A stretch of 64,000 nucleotides of DNA from Aselliscus stoliczkanus (lineage: Eukaryota > Chordata > Mammalia > Chiroptera > Hipposideridae), in the NCBI GenBank assembly GCA_033961575.1, contig CM066741.1, positions 129,715-193,714 on the forward strand. The letters run 5' to 3'. The position numbers and the translations under genes were made by a program. The notes under the pieces were generated by a model. It was not told the DNA's origin and did no database searches. It saw nothing but the letters and a program-made list of their open reading frames with translations. Every line of letters begins with the position of its first letter. The stretch's first letter is position 1. Positions 35,756 through 46,070 of the stretch are shown here, in pieces.

Positions 35756-36290
35756 AAATTGGGTTATTTATCTTTTTAATTTTGAGTTGTAAGAGTTGTT
35801 TACATGTTTTAGATATAAACTTCTTATCAGATATATGATTTGTAAATATTTTCTCTCAAATTGTGAATTGTCTTTTCACTTTGTTGATTGATACCCTTTG
35901 TAGAACAAAGTTTTAAATTGTTATGAAGTCCAATTTATGTATTCTTTTTCTCTTCTGTTTTTGGTGTCATAGTTAAGAAACCATTGCCTAACCCAAAGTC
36001 AGGACAATTTATTCCTATTTTTTCTTTTAAGAGTTTTATTGATATAGCTCTTACACTTAGGTCTATTACATTTAAAAAATAATACTGAGGTTGCATATTC
36101 ATATTTTTCTTTTGCGAATTTTCTGCTTATATGTTTTGTTCATTTCCCCATTAGGCTGGTTTTTATCTTACTGATTTTTATGAGTAATTTTTATATCAAA
36201 TGTTAGTACTTTGGTCTTATTTGTTGCAGTTTTATGGTTTGCCTTTTGCCTATTAATTTTGCTTGTTGTGCAGAATTACTTGTAAAAAAA
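35742..36290 (-). mobile_element. L1 antisense, right half and a second L1 piece
   Basis: 35756-36100 has ttgagttgtaagagttg, cttatcagatatatgatttg, tgatgtc-type and gtcatagttaagaaaccattg, the upstream part of the same antisense L1. 36110-36290 (gcgaattttctgcttatatg, tttgttcatttccccatt, ggctggtttttatctta) looks like a second antisense L1 fragment repeating part of the ORF2 end. Confidence 0.8.
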
Positions 36291-36479
36291 TTGTTATTTC
36301 TAAGCAGTTAATGAGCAAATAGGCAAGATTCCTTGCTATAAGGATGTAGATAAAAAGGGATTTCCCCCTTCGGCCACACCTGGAATTGGATTTATGGCTG
36401 CATCATAGACCTGCGGCCTTTCCACAGTTTCCTTGTAAGCCGGTAAAAAATGGGTAATCTTAGGCTAGAAGCACCTTGT
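36291..36479. other. Unassigned AT-rich sequence
   Basis: Between the L1 remnants and an MIR. No gene recognised. Confidence 0.35.
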
Positions 36480-36700
36480 GAAGGATGGCAGTCTGGAGTT
36501 GTGTTTAGCACAGACTTTGTCTCCAGGCACGTTTGGATCAGATCCTGATTCCCATGTTTATTAGCTTGGGTAAAGTACTGACCACTTTGAGTTTATTCTC
36601 CTCATTTGTAGATTTAGGATGAAAACTCCTTATTACAAAGGTTATTGTAAAGAGTCACTGAGGGAATGCTTGTGGGGCAGACAATGTGACTGAATACAAA
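36480..36700 (+). mobile_element. MIR SINE, sense
   Basis: gtttggatcagatcctgattcc, ttagcttgggtaaagtactg, tttattctcctcatttgtag, aaaggttattgtaaagag are in MIR order. Confidence 0.65.
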
Positions 36701-37159
36701 CTGAAAAACATTCCCACTGAAAACACCTAGAAATGTTGGAAATAGTTGTACTTTTAAATGCCCAGAAAAATTGGCAAAAGAGAAAGAAGATCCTTACTTG
36801 ACTGAAACCTAGCAGACAAGCGTGTATGTGGGCAGTGTGCCCATCTTGAGTGGGGTGTTAACCTTAGCCACTCAGGGACGTGGGTTGTTCGCTCCAGTGA
36901 GGACAAGAGACAGCATGTGGAGTTCTGGGACTGAGACCCCCCCCACAGACGAACAGGACCCTTGGGAGGCGGCGTGCCCCGAGAAGGAGCAGATGGGACA
37001 GACCGCCGCCACCAGTAAGGGGTGGGCGGGAGTTTTTCCTTGCCCATCGTCTGGTTGGGAAACGTCCGTCTACGTCCTCTTGCCACAGGCACCTGTTCCT
37101 CACGTACGTTTGAGATTCAAATTTACACTGAGAATAATCAAGCTGAGAAAATAAAACAT
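36701..37159. other. Unassigned sequence
   Basis: No gene or secure repeat recognised. Confidence 0.35.
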
Positions 37160-39300
37160 TTTTCTTTTCTTGAAAGTTTAACTGACTATGGAAGAAAAAG
37201 GACTATGCCCCATTCAATTTAGGAGCCAAAGGTCGACACCAAGCTAACAGGGGCAGCACAAGAAAGGAAGACTCAGGCCAATGTCACAGGTGAAAATAGA
37301 TGGAAAAAGCCCTAAGGTTTATGAAACAAGAATTCAGCAACACATTAAACAGACAACACGTAATGTCTAGGTTTGCGTTTATTCCAGGGATGTGAGTTTG
37401 GACCACATGAGAAAGTCAGTTAATGCAATGCCCTGACAGATTAAAGGAGAAATAGCCTGTAATACTTTTAGTAGACATAGGAAAAGCTGATAATGTTTCT
37501 TAGCAAAATAAGAATGGAAGGAAATTTCTCTTAGACTGATAGAGAAAAATCCTCTAAGAAAAATTGCATTTAATAGATAACCGAAGAAAGCATTTCCTTT
37601 AAGATCAGGAACAGGAAAGGGGGCATCATCTATTGTTACTGTTCTAGTCAATATCGTCTGGAAGTCCTACCAGCACAGCCCTGTGAGAAAGGAATAGACT
37701 TGAAATAACCTTAATATGCCCAGATGATATGATTATTTATATACAAAACACAAAAGAGTCTACAGATAAATTGTTAGAAATAGCACAATGCTTGCACAAA
37801 AACTTAATATACAAAAATGCATTGCATTTCTAGTCACTAGCCATCATTAGGTAGAAAATGTAATAAAACATATACTATTTATAATAGTACATATAAAGCA
37901 ATCTAAATCTAATGGTTTGTAAGAAACCTTTAAGGAGAAAATTATAATAAAATGTTATTGAAAGAAGTTAAAGGAGTCATAAAGCGATGTTTTATGCTAG
38001 TGGATAAGAAGACTCAACTTCATAAAGCTGCCAGATCATCCCTAGTTTATCTGACGAGTCAATGGTCCTCATTAAGATGCCAGCAGGACTTCTTTTCTTT
38101 GTAGAATATGATGCCAGTCCTCAGATTTATGGAAGAGTAAAAGGCTAAGAATAAGATTACCAAAAAGAAGTAAAATAAGGGCAAACTTGCCTTACCTTAC
38201 ATTAAGAACTAATATAATTTAAAACCATGACAAAGCTATACTAACTAAGACAGGGTGACATTGAAATGATAAGAATTGGGTTTGTATTCCTACCCCACAC
38301 TACTCAACAGCGCAAATTCCAGGTGGATTAAAAGTTTAAATGTGGAAGGCAAATGTAAAATCTCTTGGGAGGCAATATTGGAGAATGTATTTATCACTGT
38401 GCATATGGGCACAATATTTTTTAAACAATATATCGGAAGTTGAAATCATAAGGGAAAAAAACGAATAAATTAGACTATAAAATTTAAAAAAAAAATCATG
38501 TTAAAAAAAAAAAAGAGTTAAAGGAAAAGCCACAATGTGAGAGAAGATATTTGCACCAACAAAATGGATGATAGATTAATGTCAAGCAAAATAGAGATTT
38601 TCTGCAAGTCAATGTGGATAAGACAAACAATCTTGGAAAATGGACAGGCCATTTGTAAAGGCTGTCACAGAAGTGGACACATAAATGCCATTAGACACAC
38701 CATAGACAGTCAACTTCATTAAATATACTGAGAAATAAACATTAACCATGAGATTTCATATCATGTCACCTAATTGGCCAAAAAGAAAACAAGGACAATG
38801 CCAGTTGTTGGTGAGACTACAACATGATGGCAAATCTTACACATTTCTGGTCGGTGGATAAAACTACTCTGTAAAGCAGCTCGGCCTTTTCTGGAAAAGG
38901 GGAGGAGACGCGTAGCGATGGCCAGGCAGCTCCTCGACACTCGGAGTAAATCAGGAGACATGCTTGTCCACGTGCCTGGAGGCACACAAGGAAATGGACA
39001 CAGCGACACTCTTTACTAAGAGCCAAAAAGCCTGGAAATTCTTATCAGTTTTGGAATGGAAAAAATACCTTTTGGTACATTCAATGGGATTTTCTAAACA
39101 GCCGGACAAATGAACTATGGCCACATGGAGCAAAAAGGATGAACCTCAAAAACATACTAATTTAAGTGATAGAAGCCAACTGTCAATGAATGACGCATTG
39201 TGATTCCATTTATTTTAAGTTCAAAATCCATAAAATATTGAATACTGTATTGTCTATGGGTGCAGACAAGGTAAAATTACTTAAAGAACCAGCAGAATGA
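37160..39300 (+). mobile_element. L1 ORF2 reverse-transcriptase region to 3' UTR, sense, decayed
   Basis: Text follows L1 ORF2 through the reverse transcriptase and C-terminal region into the 3' UTR (gtgattccatttattttaag at about 39200). At 37720-37728 the codons cca gat gat followed by atg att att tat encode P-D-D-M-I-I-Y, the remnant of the (F/Y)-A-D-D catalytic box with A replaced by P. Many frameshifts and stops make it dead. A-rich runs lie at 38480-38515. The element starts inside ORF2, so it is 5'-truncated. Confidence 0.88.
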
Positions 39301-39322
39301 TAAGCAGACGTGACGGGCAGGA

Positions 39323-39454
39323 GGAGCGTGAGTCTGACGGAGAGGGACTGGCCAAGACCAGGAGGACCTGTGGTGGCTTCAGAGATGCAGGCGTTGCGCC
39401 GATCGTCACGCGAGTGTTGGGCACACAGGCGTCGGTGGCACTGCTTCCTGCCTC
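39323..39454. repeat. 132-bp GC-rich block, copy 1 of a near-identical pair
   Basis: Identical to 48493-48624 except at one base (c at 39411 versus t at 48581), and that base is the C of a CpG. Homology stops sharply at both ends. It lies immediately after the L1 3' UTR. Several frames are open but this is expected for GC-rich DNA of this length. I do not recognise the sequence as a known transposon or exon. Confidence 0.9.
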
Positions 39455-39477
39455 CCCCACGTTAGGAACGTGCATTT

Positions 39478-39640
39478 GGGCATTTTAGGGCTTCGACGGC
39501 CGTAACGTCTCTGTTGTAGCCTGAAAGCCGTCACAGACAACATGGAAATGAGTGACTGTGTCTGTGTGCCAGTGAAACTTGCTTTACAAAAGCAAGTGGT
39601 GGCGGGATTTCGCCCTCAGGCTGTAGTTTCCTGAACCCTA
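39478..39640 (+). mobile_element. hAT-type MITE remnant, copy 1
   Basis: cattttagggcttcgacgg, gtctctgttgtagcctgaaag, ctgtgtgccagtgaaacttg, caggctgtagtttcctg follow a known mammalian hAT-like nonautonomous element whose ends read CAGGGGTCGGCAAAC. The terminal repeats are lost. The other copy at 49.5 kb is in the opposite orientation. Confidence 0.65.
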
Positions 39641-39689
39641 TTTTGTAACATTAAATCTGTTAATCCAAAGAAAACTTATATATCTCTAT

Positions 39690-40030
39690 TAATATAAAGG
39701 AAAATATTTTGAAAGAGAAATTTATTAATGATAAAAAGAGTTGACAGAGTGATCGTAGAAGTGATTCATCAGGAAGATATAACACTGGTGGATTTGTGTA
39801 GCTTCAATAGATTCAAACCTATGAAGTAAGTACTGACAGAATTACAGGGTAATATGCAAATGCACAGTCAGAATACACCCTCTCCAAGGAATTGATGGGA
39901 GAACCTGACAGAAAATTATACGGTTGTGGAAAATGTGAAAGACAAACTAGCACGCTCTGAACTAATGGACATACGTAGATATTTTGGAAAAATTATTTCC
40001 CCCAAATGCATGGAATGTTGATAAACACTA
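39690..40030 (+). mobile_element. L1 ORF2 endonuclease-region fragment, sense
   Basis: gtgattcatcaggaagatat, acactggtggatttgtg and ttcaaacctatgaag recall the L1 endonuclease text translated as H-Q-E-D-I-T. It lies downstream of an RT-to-3' UTR fragment, so this is a second or rearranged L1. Dead by multiple stops. Confidence 0.55.
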
Positions 40031-40109
40031 ACGATGGTGGAGCTGCATCTTTGTCCCAGCCCGACCAGACTGACACGGCCGAGTGACAGGGTGGGGAGTG
40101 AGCAGGCCG

Positions 40110-40290
40110 CTCTTTTTCTCAGGCCAGGGCCACAGCCTGAGTGGGGTGCCCTTTGGACGTGACACTTATCCCCAGTGACATGAGACAGCAGAAGCGCACA
40201 GAGGTGAAGTAACCTGCAGGACCACGTGGGTGGGCAGCAGCAGATTCAGACTCTGCCTTTTGGTCCCAAGTCTGTGTGTCACACATGCAG
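40110..40290 (-). mobile_element. MIR SINE, antisense
   Basis: cacttatccccagtgacatg, cacagaggtgaagtaacctgc, cagattcagactctgcc fit antisense MIR. Confidence 0.6.
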
Positions 40291-42929
40291 AGTGGTCCCT
40301 GGGTTCATTGGGAGGGAAACCAGCTCAAAAAGGATGGTTTACGGTATTTCCGTTGTGTGCTCATCACAGCAAGTCACAGCAAGTCACATGGCCTCCATGT
40401 CCTGCTCCCCTCTTCATCCTCGTCATCCTCGCCGTCCCCTTTGTTCCCGGAGGCTCTGAGAATCCAGAGTGGAAGCGGGCGCTAGAGCTGAGTTCGGCCG
40501 CGGCCGCCCTGCCACCCTGTGCAAAGCGTTTCCCGTCCGGGCAGCCTGACCAGCTCCTGATGTTCGCAGCGCTAGGGGCTGCCCTCCCCCTCCTCGGGGA
40601 ACCCCAGCCTGACCAGCACAGTCACTCTCCTGAGCCATTTCTCAGAGCTGCCAGCTTCCCCAGGCACCACAGCCACCCTGGTCCCAGAGGGGACAGGACC
40701 CTGCCCGGCCCGTGGAGCCTCCAGCCGCTGGATGAATCAGCCTAGCAGCAGCGAGTCCGTTTGCCTGACGGTAAAGGCACTCAGTATGTGGAAACCAGAC
40801 GAACTGGTTGTGTTCCATACAGAGTTAATTGTACGACACAATGTGATCCATGCACATAAAAGCTGGTGAGGGGGTTAGGTACCGTGGATCCATAAGTGGG
40901 AGAAACAGTTCAGATGCGTAATAGTAGAATTGAAATCTTGCTGTCGAGCCACTTGCGCATTAACTGTCTCACGAGCCAGAGGTGACAGTAGTGGGGCTGT
41001 GTTGGGGGGACACTGGACATCCCCTTCCTTTGTGCCCGTGGTGGGGAGGAGATGGTTCCCTCGATGACTCGGGGGCCCGAGTGTTATCAGCTGAGACACC
41101 GCCGAGGTCCCTCGGACGCGTGTTTCGTGTGTCTGCATTCCACACAGCCCACCTGCACCCCGCTCGGTGCCCTGGCCACTGCCCGCCGCCTCCCGGGACG
41201 GGATGTGCTGGGACTCGGTCTCCGTCCTGCCCATTTACCAGCACAACACCTCTCGCTGTTCTACTCTTTCATTAGTCTGCTTTCAGTAATTATTTAAGCT
41301 TTATTAGGTATTTATCAAGTGAGCTGTCAGCTTCAGAAGTTTGCGTCTTGTAGCCAGAGGTTTAGAAAGGCAATTTGTATGCCTCTCAGAGCTCACACGG
41401 CAAATCCTCTCTCTGGATTGAAATGATGATATGAACATGATGTTTTATGAGATAATAGAGGGAAAGCTCCAACTTCTAGGGTTCAATATGTTGTTTTTTT
41501 TCCTTTGAGAAAGAAATATGCAGCTCAAATGGCTGGGTGCTGCCAAGGAGTGTGTGGCAGTGAGCTCATGGTGGGGTGTCGAGAAGGATGGACAGTCCGG
41601 CTTCCAAGGCCGTAGATTCATGAGGTTAGCGCCTGCCAAGTGGAACTGCTGGCTCTGCAGCCCGAGCTCACTGAGACGGAAGATGAATCTGGCTGCTGGC
41701 ACTGGGTGGGGTGGGGGGTCGGCACCACCAGCCGGGGACAGGGAGGACGCGATGCCACAGTGCGGGCGACGAATGGTGCCCTGAGCTGTGATGCGTGTTT
41801 GGTCATGTCAGGTCCGTCTTCCTGTTGAGGGATGTGCAGAGGCTATGGTGACAAGTGAGGACAAGGAGTCACCTGTGGACTCAGCACAGTACCTCACACA
41901 GAAAGAACTCACGTGGTATATAAAGACTGGGAGCAAAGGACCCCAAACGCATGGCTGTGAACACATGTGCCGGAAGGCCACGCGTCAGTGCAGCCTGTGC
42001 AGGGGCCGCACAGAGCCGCCTGCCCTGCTGCTCGGCTCTCCCGGGGTCAGGGGCGGCGGGTCCCCGTCACTGGCCTTTCCGAGCCCTGGGAGGCACAGTG
42101 AGTCCCTCCTGGGAGATCCGGGCACTTGCGCTCCCTACCCTCTTCTTTTCTTCCATTTTTAGTTTTCCTTCCATCCGCCCCTCCCACTCTGGCATCAAAG
42201 CCTGCTCTGGGTGTCTTGGCCTTTGAGGGGCCAGGCGCACCTTGCATTATAAAAGGAGCCACTGGGTTTCCTTGTCTGCATATCACCAGTGGTCACCCGG
42301 CCCAGCACCCGGAGGCCGTGGTCCTGTCAACTCTCGGCTCCCCCAGCTGCCCTGAGCTGGAGTCCTCTGAGGGGTCTGGGGTTGCAGCTGTGGCTCGGGT
42401 AGCAGGCCTTTGAGGCTTAGACCAGCAGGGTCTGCAGGTGACCCAGGTGACTCTGGCCCCTTGGTCCTCCCTCCCATGAAAGCCATCCCGATGTCCCCAG
42501 GCTGACCTGGTTTCCGCGGCTGTCCTGGGTCCCCGACCAGCACAGCTCTTCTCGACGGGGCGGGGGCATGGCCTCTCATCTCGTTCTTCCACCGGTTTTG
42601 CTTAGAAGCTTTGGAACCTGGACTCACAGAGGTGCCGACGGTCTATCTCAGGGGCCATCGCTGCTTTGATCCTCCTGAAGTCCTACCTCGTCTGAGCACG
42701 TCCTCTTGGCAGCGTCACGTGCCCAAAGGCTACGCGGAACTCCTGTCCCTGGTTTCCACGTGGCGAGGCGGCGTCTGGCCCAGATGCTGTCCCCTTCTCG
42801 TTGGGCTCCTTAGAGACCTTGCCCCTCTCAGGGGCCAGGCTGGGGCAGGAGAAGGAACAATCAGGAACTCCCAGCCCAACCCAGAAGCGTTTATCTCCGG
42901 GTGCCATGGAGCCTTTTAAATGTTTTGAC
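40291..42929. other. Unassigned, partly CpG-dense sequence
   Basis: Two local CpG-dense patches lie at about 40470-40550 (ggccgcggccgcc) and 41090-41230. Neither is long enough to call a CpG island by eye. No TATA/initiator arrangement or exon is recognised. A short duplicate cacagcaagt runs at 40372-40391. The 171-codon plus frame (40230-40745) is Pro/Ser/Ala-rich without a domain. Confidence 0.4.
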
Positions 42930-43140
42930 AGCCCCCAATCCGTCAGAGCCTTTAATTGGGTTTTGACTGAGTTGTTCTGTATGTAAATACCAGTTACTGG
43001 TGAGGTTGTTTATAGCCAAATTGTGTTTATGCAAATTGTGTTCCAAGATCACGGCATTTTCATTGCAGGATAAAAACGTTCCTTTTATTTAATGCCAAAA
43101 TCACTTCCTCCCTGGGCTGGGTTTAGCTTCCTCTTCGGCT
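42930..43140. promoter_or_regulatory. AT-rich unique island with an octamer motif, candidate enhancer
   Basis: The segment switches abruptly from GC-rich to AT-rich unique sequence. It has ATGCAAAT (43029-43036, the POU/octamer site), ttaattggg and ttatttaatgcc. It resembles no transposon I know. Regulatory function is inferred only from composition and motif. Confidence 0.3.
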
Positions 43141-44499
43141 TTTAAATACCGCACAGCCACTTGGTGAACAGAGGACAAGTGGATGCCATCCAGCTGAGGC
43201 CACGGCCTCCCGAGGAGGAGGGGGCAATGAGGTGGCTGTCTGGGGTCCCCGATCCATGGAGTGTGCTCTCAGACGTCTCAGCCCAGCATCCCCCCAAAAC
43301 AGACGGGCTGCTCGTTGCCTTCAGAGCAGCCTGGCCCAAGTTTGGGCAGTTCTTATTATACAAAGAATGATTGGAATTTGCCTTCCTGAAACGGACCCTG
43401 CACCCTCTGCGTGGTCCAGGACGATGGTAACGTCTGTCCCCCTCCCGACCCCCCCAGCGATGTCCTCACAGCCCAGCGGGGCCTTTCTGAAATGCAGCTC
43501 TGTCTGTTTCCCTACCTTGTACCCCGGCCGGCCAGGCGTGCTGAGGCCACAACAGTCATTCCTCCCAGTATTTCTTCACCAAGCACAGCAGGTGAAATCC
43601 TGGTGATGGCAGGCAGGTCGCAGTCCCAGCTGGGAACGCCTCCTGTGGGTCCGCGGGCCACGCGCCCAAGGCTGCCTTCCGCCCCAGCCCTGCCGCCTTT
43701 CCTCCCCGGCTTTACACACGAAACTATAGTCAGCAGGAAAATTCCCGCACCTCCCTTTCTTCCCCACCTGAAAGCCACTTTCCTGCCCCTCCTGCCTCCT
43801 AGTTTCACAGGGAAGCCTGCGCGGGGGACCCTCCTGTGGCCCCGAGCCAGCCTGTCCACCCACCGGCTCTGCCCCGATGACGGTTGACTGTCATGTCTCC
43901 TGTGTGTCTGCGCTCTGTCCGTCTGCCAGCCCCATGTCCACACTCTCAGGACTCTCCCCCTTCGGAATAATAGGTGTGTGCCGACCTCCCTGCTCAGAGG
44001 CCTCCCAGGGGGCCAGCCAGGGTGTCGTTTTGTTGCTTCCCTTCCCGCCACAGAAAATCTCTTTAAAATTAGCCCAAGACACTGTCTCCACTTCCCGTCT
44101 TCTGATGACACTCAATTCATTGCCACCCCGCCCTTCCCATCAAGTCATTGAAACGCTTTGTAAACTTTGCGTCCCCCTCTGTATCCAGATGACGCTTCAC
44201 GTTTGCCCATCAGGTGCCATTACGGATAATGGTCCCAAGACCACTGGGCACTTCACTCAAGGATGCTGCGTGCAAACAAAGCCCGTGTCCCAGCCATCAA
44301 CCCCCACTTCTGAGCATGTCCAGGCCGAACGCCCCTCAAAGCCGAAGCCCAAAGCCTGGCTCCTGCCTCTTTCTCCAGCCACACACCATGCCCTCCTGCA
44401 GGTACCCGCGTCCTGATCCCTCAGGGCCCCTCTGGGCTCAGTGTTCTCGGGACCATAGCACGTGGATCCCTCCTCCTCGCACTGGCCCTCGAGGGGCAC
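43141..44499. other. GC-rich unassigned sequence
   Basis: Contains the 199-codon minus-strand frame 43512-44111 and overlapping plus frames. All are basic, low-information GC-rich translations without a recognisable domain. 44080-44180 is weakly similar in texture to sense L2 but not enough to call. Confidence 0.4.
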
Positions 44500-44610
44500 A
44501 CTGCCGTTCCCCGCTTTGACAGAGGAGGAAACAGGTACAGAAGCATGAAATCACTCACAGACACGGGAAACAGCGGGTTGGGACTCCAGGCCCTGCGCTG
44601 CAGCCGCCAC
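44500..44610 (-). mobile_element. MIR fragment, antisense
   Basis: ccgctttgacagaggaggaaac, aaatcactcacagacacgg and gttgggactccaggccctg fit antisense MIR. Confidence 0.55.
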
Positions 44611-44736
44611 GCTCACCACCGAACGCCGGGTCCCTGCCCCTGTCAGTGGCCGGCGCAGCCCCTGCCCCACACTCCGTCCAGGCTTCTGCTTCCTGTTACT
44701 CGGCCCACGCCAGCCACCTCGTCCTACTTCTGTGTT

Positions 44737-45070
44737 TTGTTTTTCTTTTTTTAATTTATTGTGAAATAAACTTTTTAAAAAATTAGTCAGGTGTACAATG
44801 CAGTGCAATAGTTATACTTTTACCCTTCAAAGTGACAGCCCCTCTCTCCCAATTCGCCACCTCACTCCCCCCATATCACACATATCTATTACAATTCCCT
44901 TGACTCCCTTCCACAGCATACTCCACATCCCATGACTATCTATATACTCAATTACAGTTGGCATACAATATTATACAATATCAGCTTCAGGTGTCCAGTG
45001 AGTGATCAAACCTCTACTCCATCCATGAAGTGGTCTCCCTAACAAGACATGTGACCATCTGACACCCTAA
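44737..45070 (-). mobile_element. L1 3' UTR-like part of the composite
   Basis: acagttggcatacaatatta, tcagcttcaggtgtccagtg and ccatctgacacccta follow the antisense 3' UTR of laurasiatherian-type L1. Its left end has an A-rich 3' tail (minus strand), as expected for the 3' end of a retrotransposed copy. Confidence 0.75.
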
Positions 45071-45665
45071 TTTTTTTTTTTTTTAAATTGGGGAATTGGG
45101 GGAGGGGAACAGTGTTGAGGGATTGGGGACGGGGACCAGCCAAGTTGTTGTTCTTCAGTCTTCATTGTGGAGGGCACCAGTCGCCATCTGGCTTCCCGTC
45201 TGCAGCTTGTGGCCTTTAAGCTCAAGGTACTGTATTCAATCTTAGTTGCGGGTGGGTGCAGCCACCATCCCATGTGGGAGTTGAACCGGCAGCCTTGTTG
45301 TTAAGAGCACATGCCCTATCCACTGAGCCATCCGGGCGGCAGCTCAGATCAAGGTGCCGAGTTCAGTCTTGGTTGCGGGTGGGTGCAGCCCACCATCGAA
45401 CAGGCAGTCTCGTTGTTAGGAGCCCGTGCTCTCACCAGCTGAACCATCCTGCCACCTTTGGCAGCTCAGCGGCAGCTCAGAGCTTGCACTTTAAGCCAAC
45501 TCTTATCTAATTCTTTTTTTTTTTTTTTTTTTGAGGGCAGTGTCACTGGCCCTCATATGTGGGACCAAACCGGGGCCGCTGGCTTCCAAGGCCAGTGCTT
45601 AACCACCGCGCCACTCGGCCGGCCCTTAAGCCAACTCTTAACCAACTGAGCCACTCAGCCGGTCC
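45071..45665 (-). mobile_element. Three-headed bat SINE (part of the composite)
   Basis: On the minus strand: head 1 (gaccggctgagtggctcag, from 45665), interrupted by a younger SINE. Head 2 (about 45465-45348) and head 3 (about 45347-45217) are tandem related modules sharing gggtgggtgcag, gttgttaagagca/gttgttaggagc and gcagctcag. The shared tail follows (gaagaacaacaacttgg ... cccaattccccaattt) and then an A run. Head modules are tRNA-like with a gttca-type B-box region. Confidence 0.8.
45491..45640 (-). mobile_element. Head-only bat SINE inside the multi-headed SINE, with TSD
   Basis: Body 45506-45625 between two exact 15-bp copies of ttaagccaactctta (45491-45505, 45626-45640). On the minus strand it has the head, the near-palindrome gagggccagtgacactgccctc and an A run. 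It is the youngest of the three events at this site. Confidence 0.95.
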
Positions 45666-45679
45666 CCTACTTCTGTGTT

Positions 45680-45959
45680 GTGAATCCATCAAGTTTATTC
45701 TCATTTCATGGCTTTTGAAATTGCGATCACATCCTTACACTGTGTTTGTTTGAGTTGGTGACGCTGTAATCATTAAAAGATTTCACATTGAAATCTGAAT
45801 ATCCAGGTTAACTTCAGAACTTCAGAACAGGATGTGGCACCATGGGCGGCATGCCCGTGTGTCAGCAGCTGGCCCATGCTGGGGCTGGGTTGCGCCTGGT
45901 GACGTGAGAAGGAACAAGCCCTTCCAGGGGCCTGCCCGTTTTGCGAGGCCCCTGGGGCA
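45680..45959. other. Unassigned sequence
   Basis: No gene or secure repeat. Confidence 0.35.
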
Positions 45960-46070
45960 TTTGTATGACCCTCATCACCTCGGAGCCTTGGTTCAGGAGG
46001 GCTGGGGTGAGGCCGAGATTTTGCATTTCTGGTGAGCTCCCAGGGGTGCCAGTGGCGCCGGAACAACAAG
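45960..46070 (+). mobile_element. MER5A-like hAT fragment
   Basis: ggttcaggagggctggggtgag, ccgagattttgcatttctgg, agctcccaggggtgcc fit the right half of MER5A. No left terminal repeat is seen. Confidence 0.65.

Larger units (their letters stand above)
44723..45679 (-). mobile_element. Composite L1 3' end + multi-headed SINE insertion sharing one TSD
   Basis: The 14-bp exact repeat cctacttctgtgtt lies at 44723-44736 and 45666-45679. Between them, read on the minus strand, a multi-headed SINE (45665 down to 45085) ends in an A run (45084-45071) and is followed by an L1 3' UTR-like piece (45070 down to 44737) ending in CAATAAATTAAAAAAAG. Neither part has its own flanking repeat, so the two behave as a single insertion. 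A head-only SINE later entered at 45506. Alternative: a truncated L1 followed by a SINE inserting exactly at its 5' edge. Confidence 0.85.

Noticed and set aside
37720..37740. Reverse transcriptase catalytic motif as sign of an active element
   Set aside because: The surrounding L1 ORF2 is broken by many stops and frameshifts and the box reads PDD, so the element is dead.
39297..39488. Possible duplicated exon in the 132-bp block
   Set aside because: Several frames are open at once and flanks lack clear conserved splice context; reported as a duplication only.
43512..44111. 199-codon minus-strand open frame
   Set aside because: GC-rich, Arg/Gly-rich, overlapped by open frames on the other strand, no recognisable domain and no exon signals.
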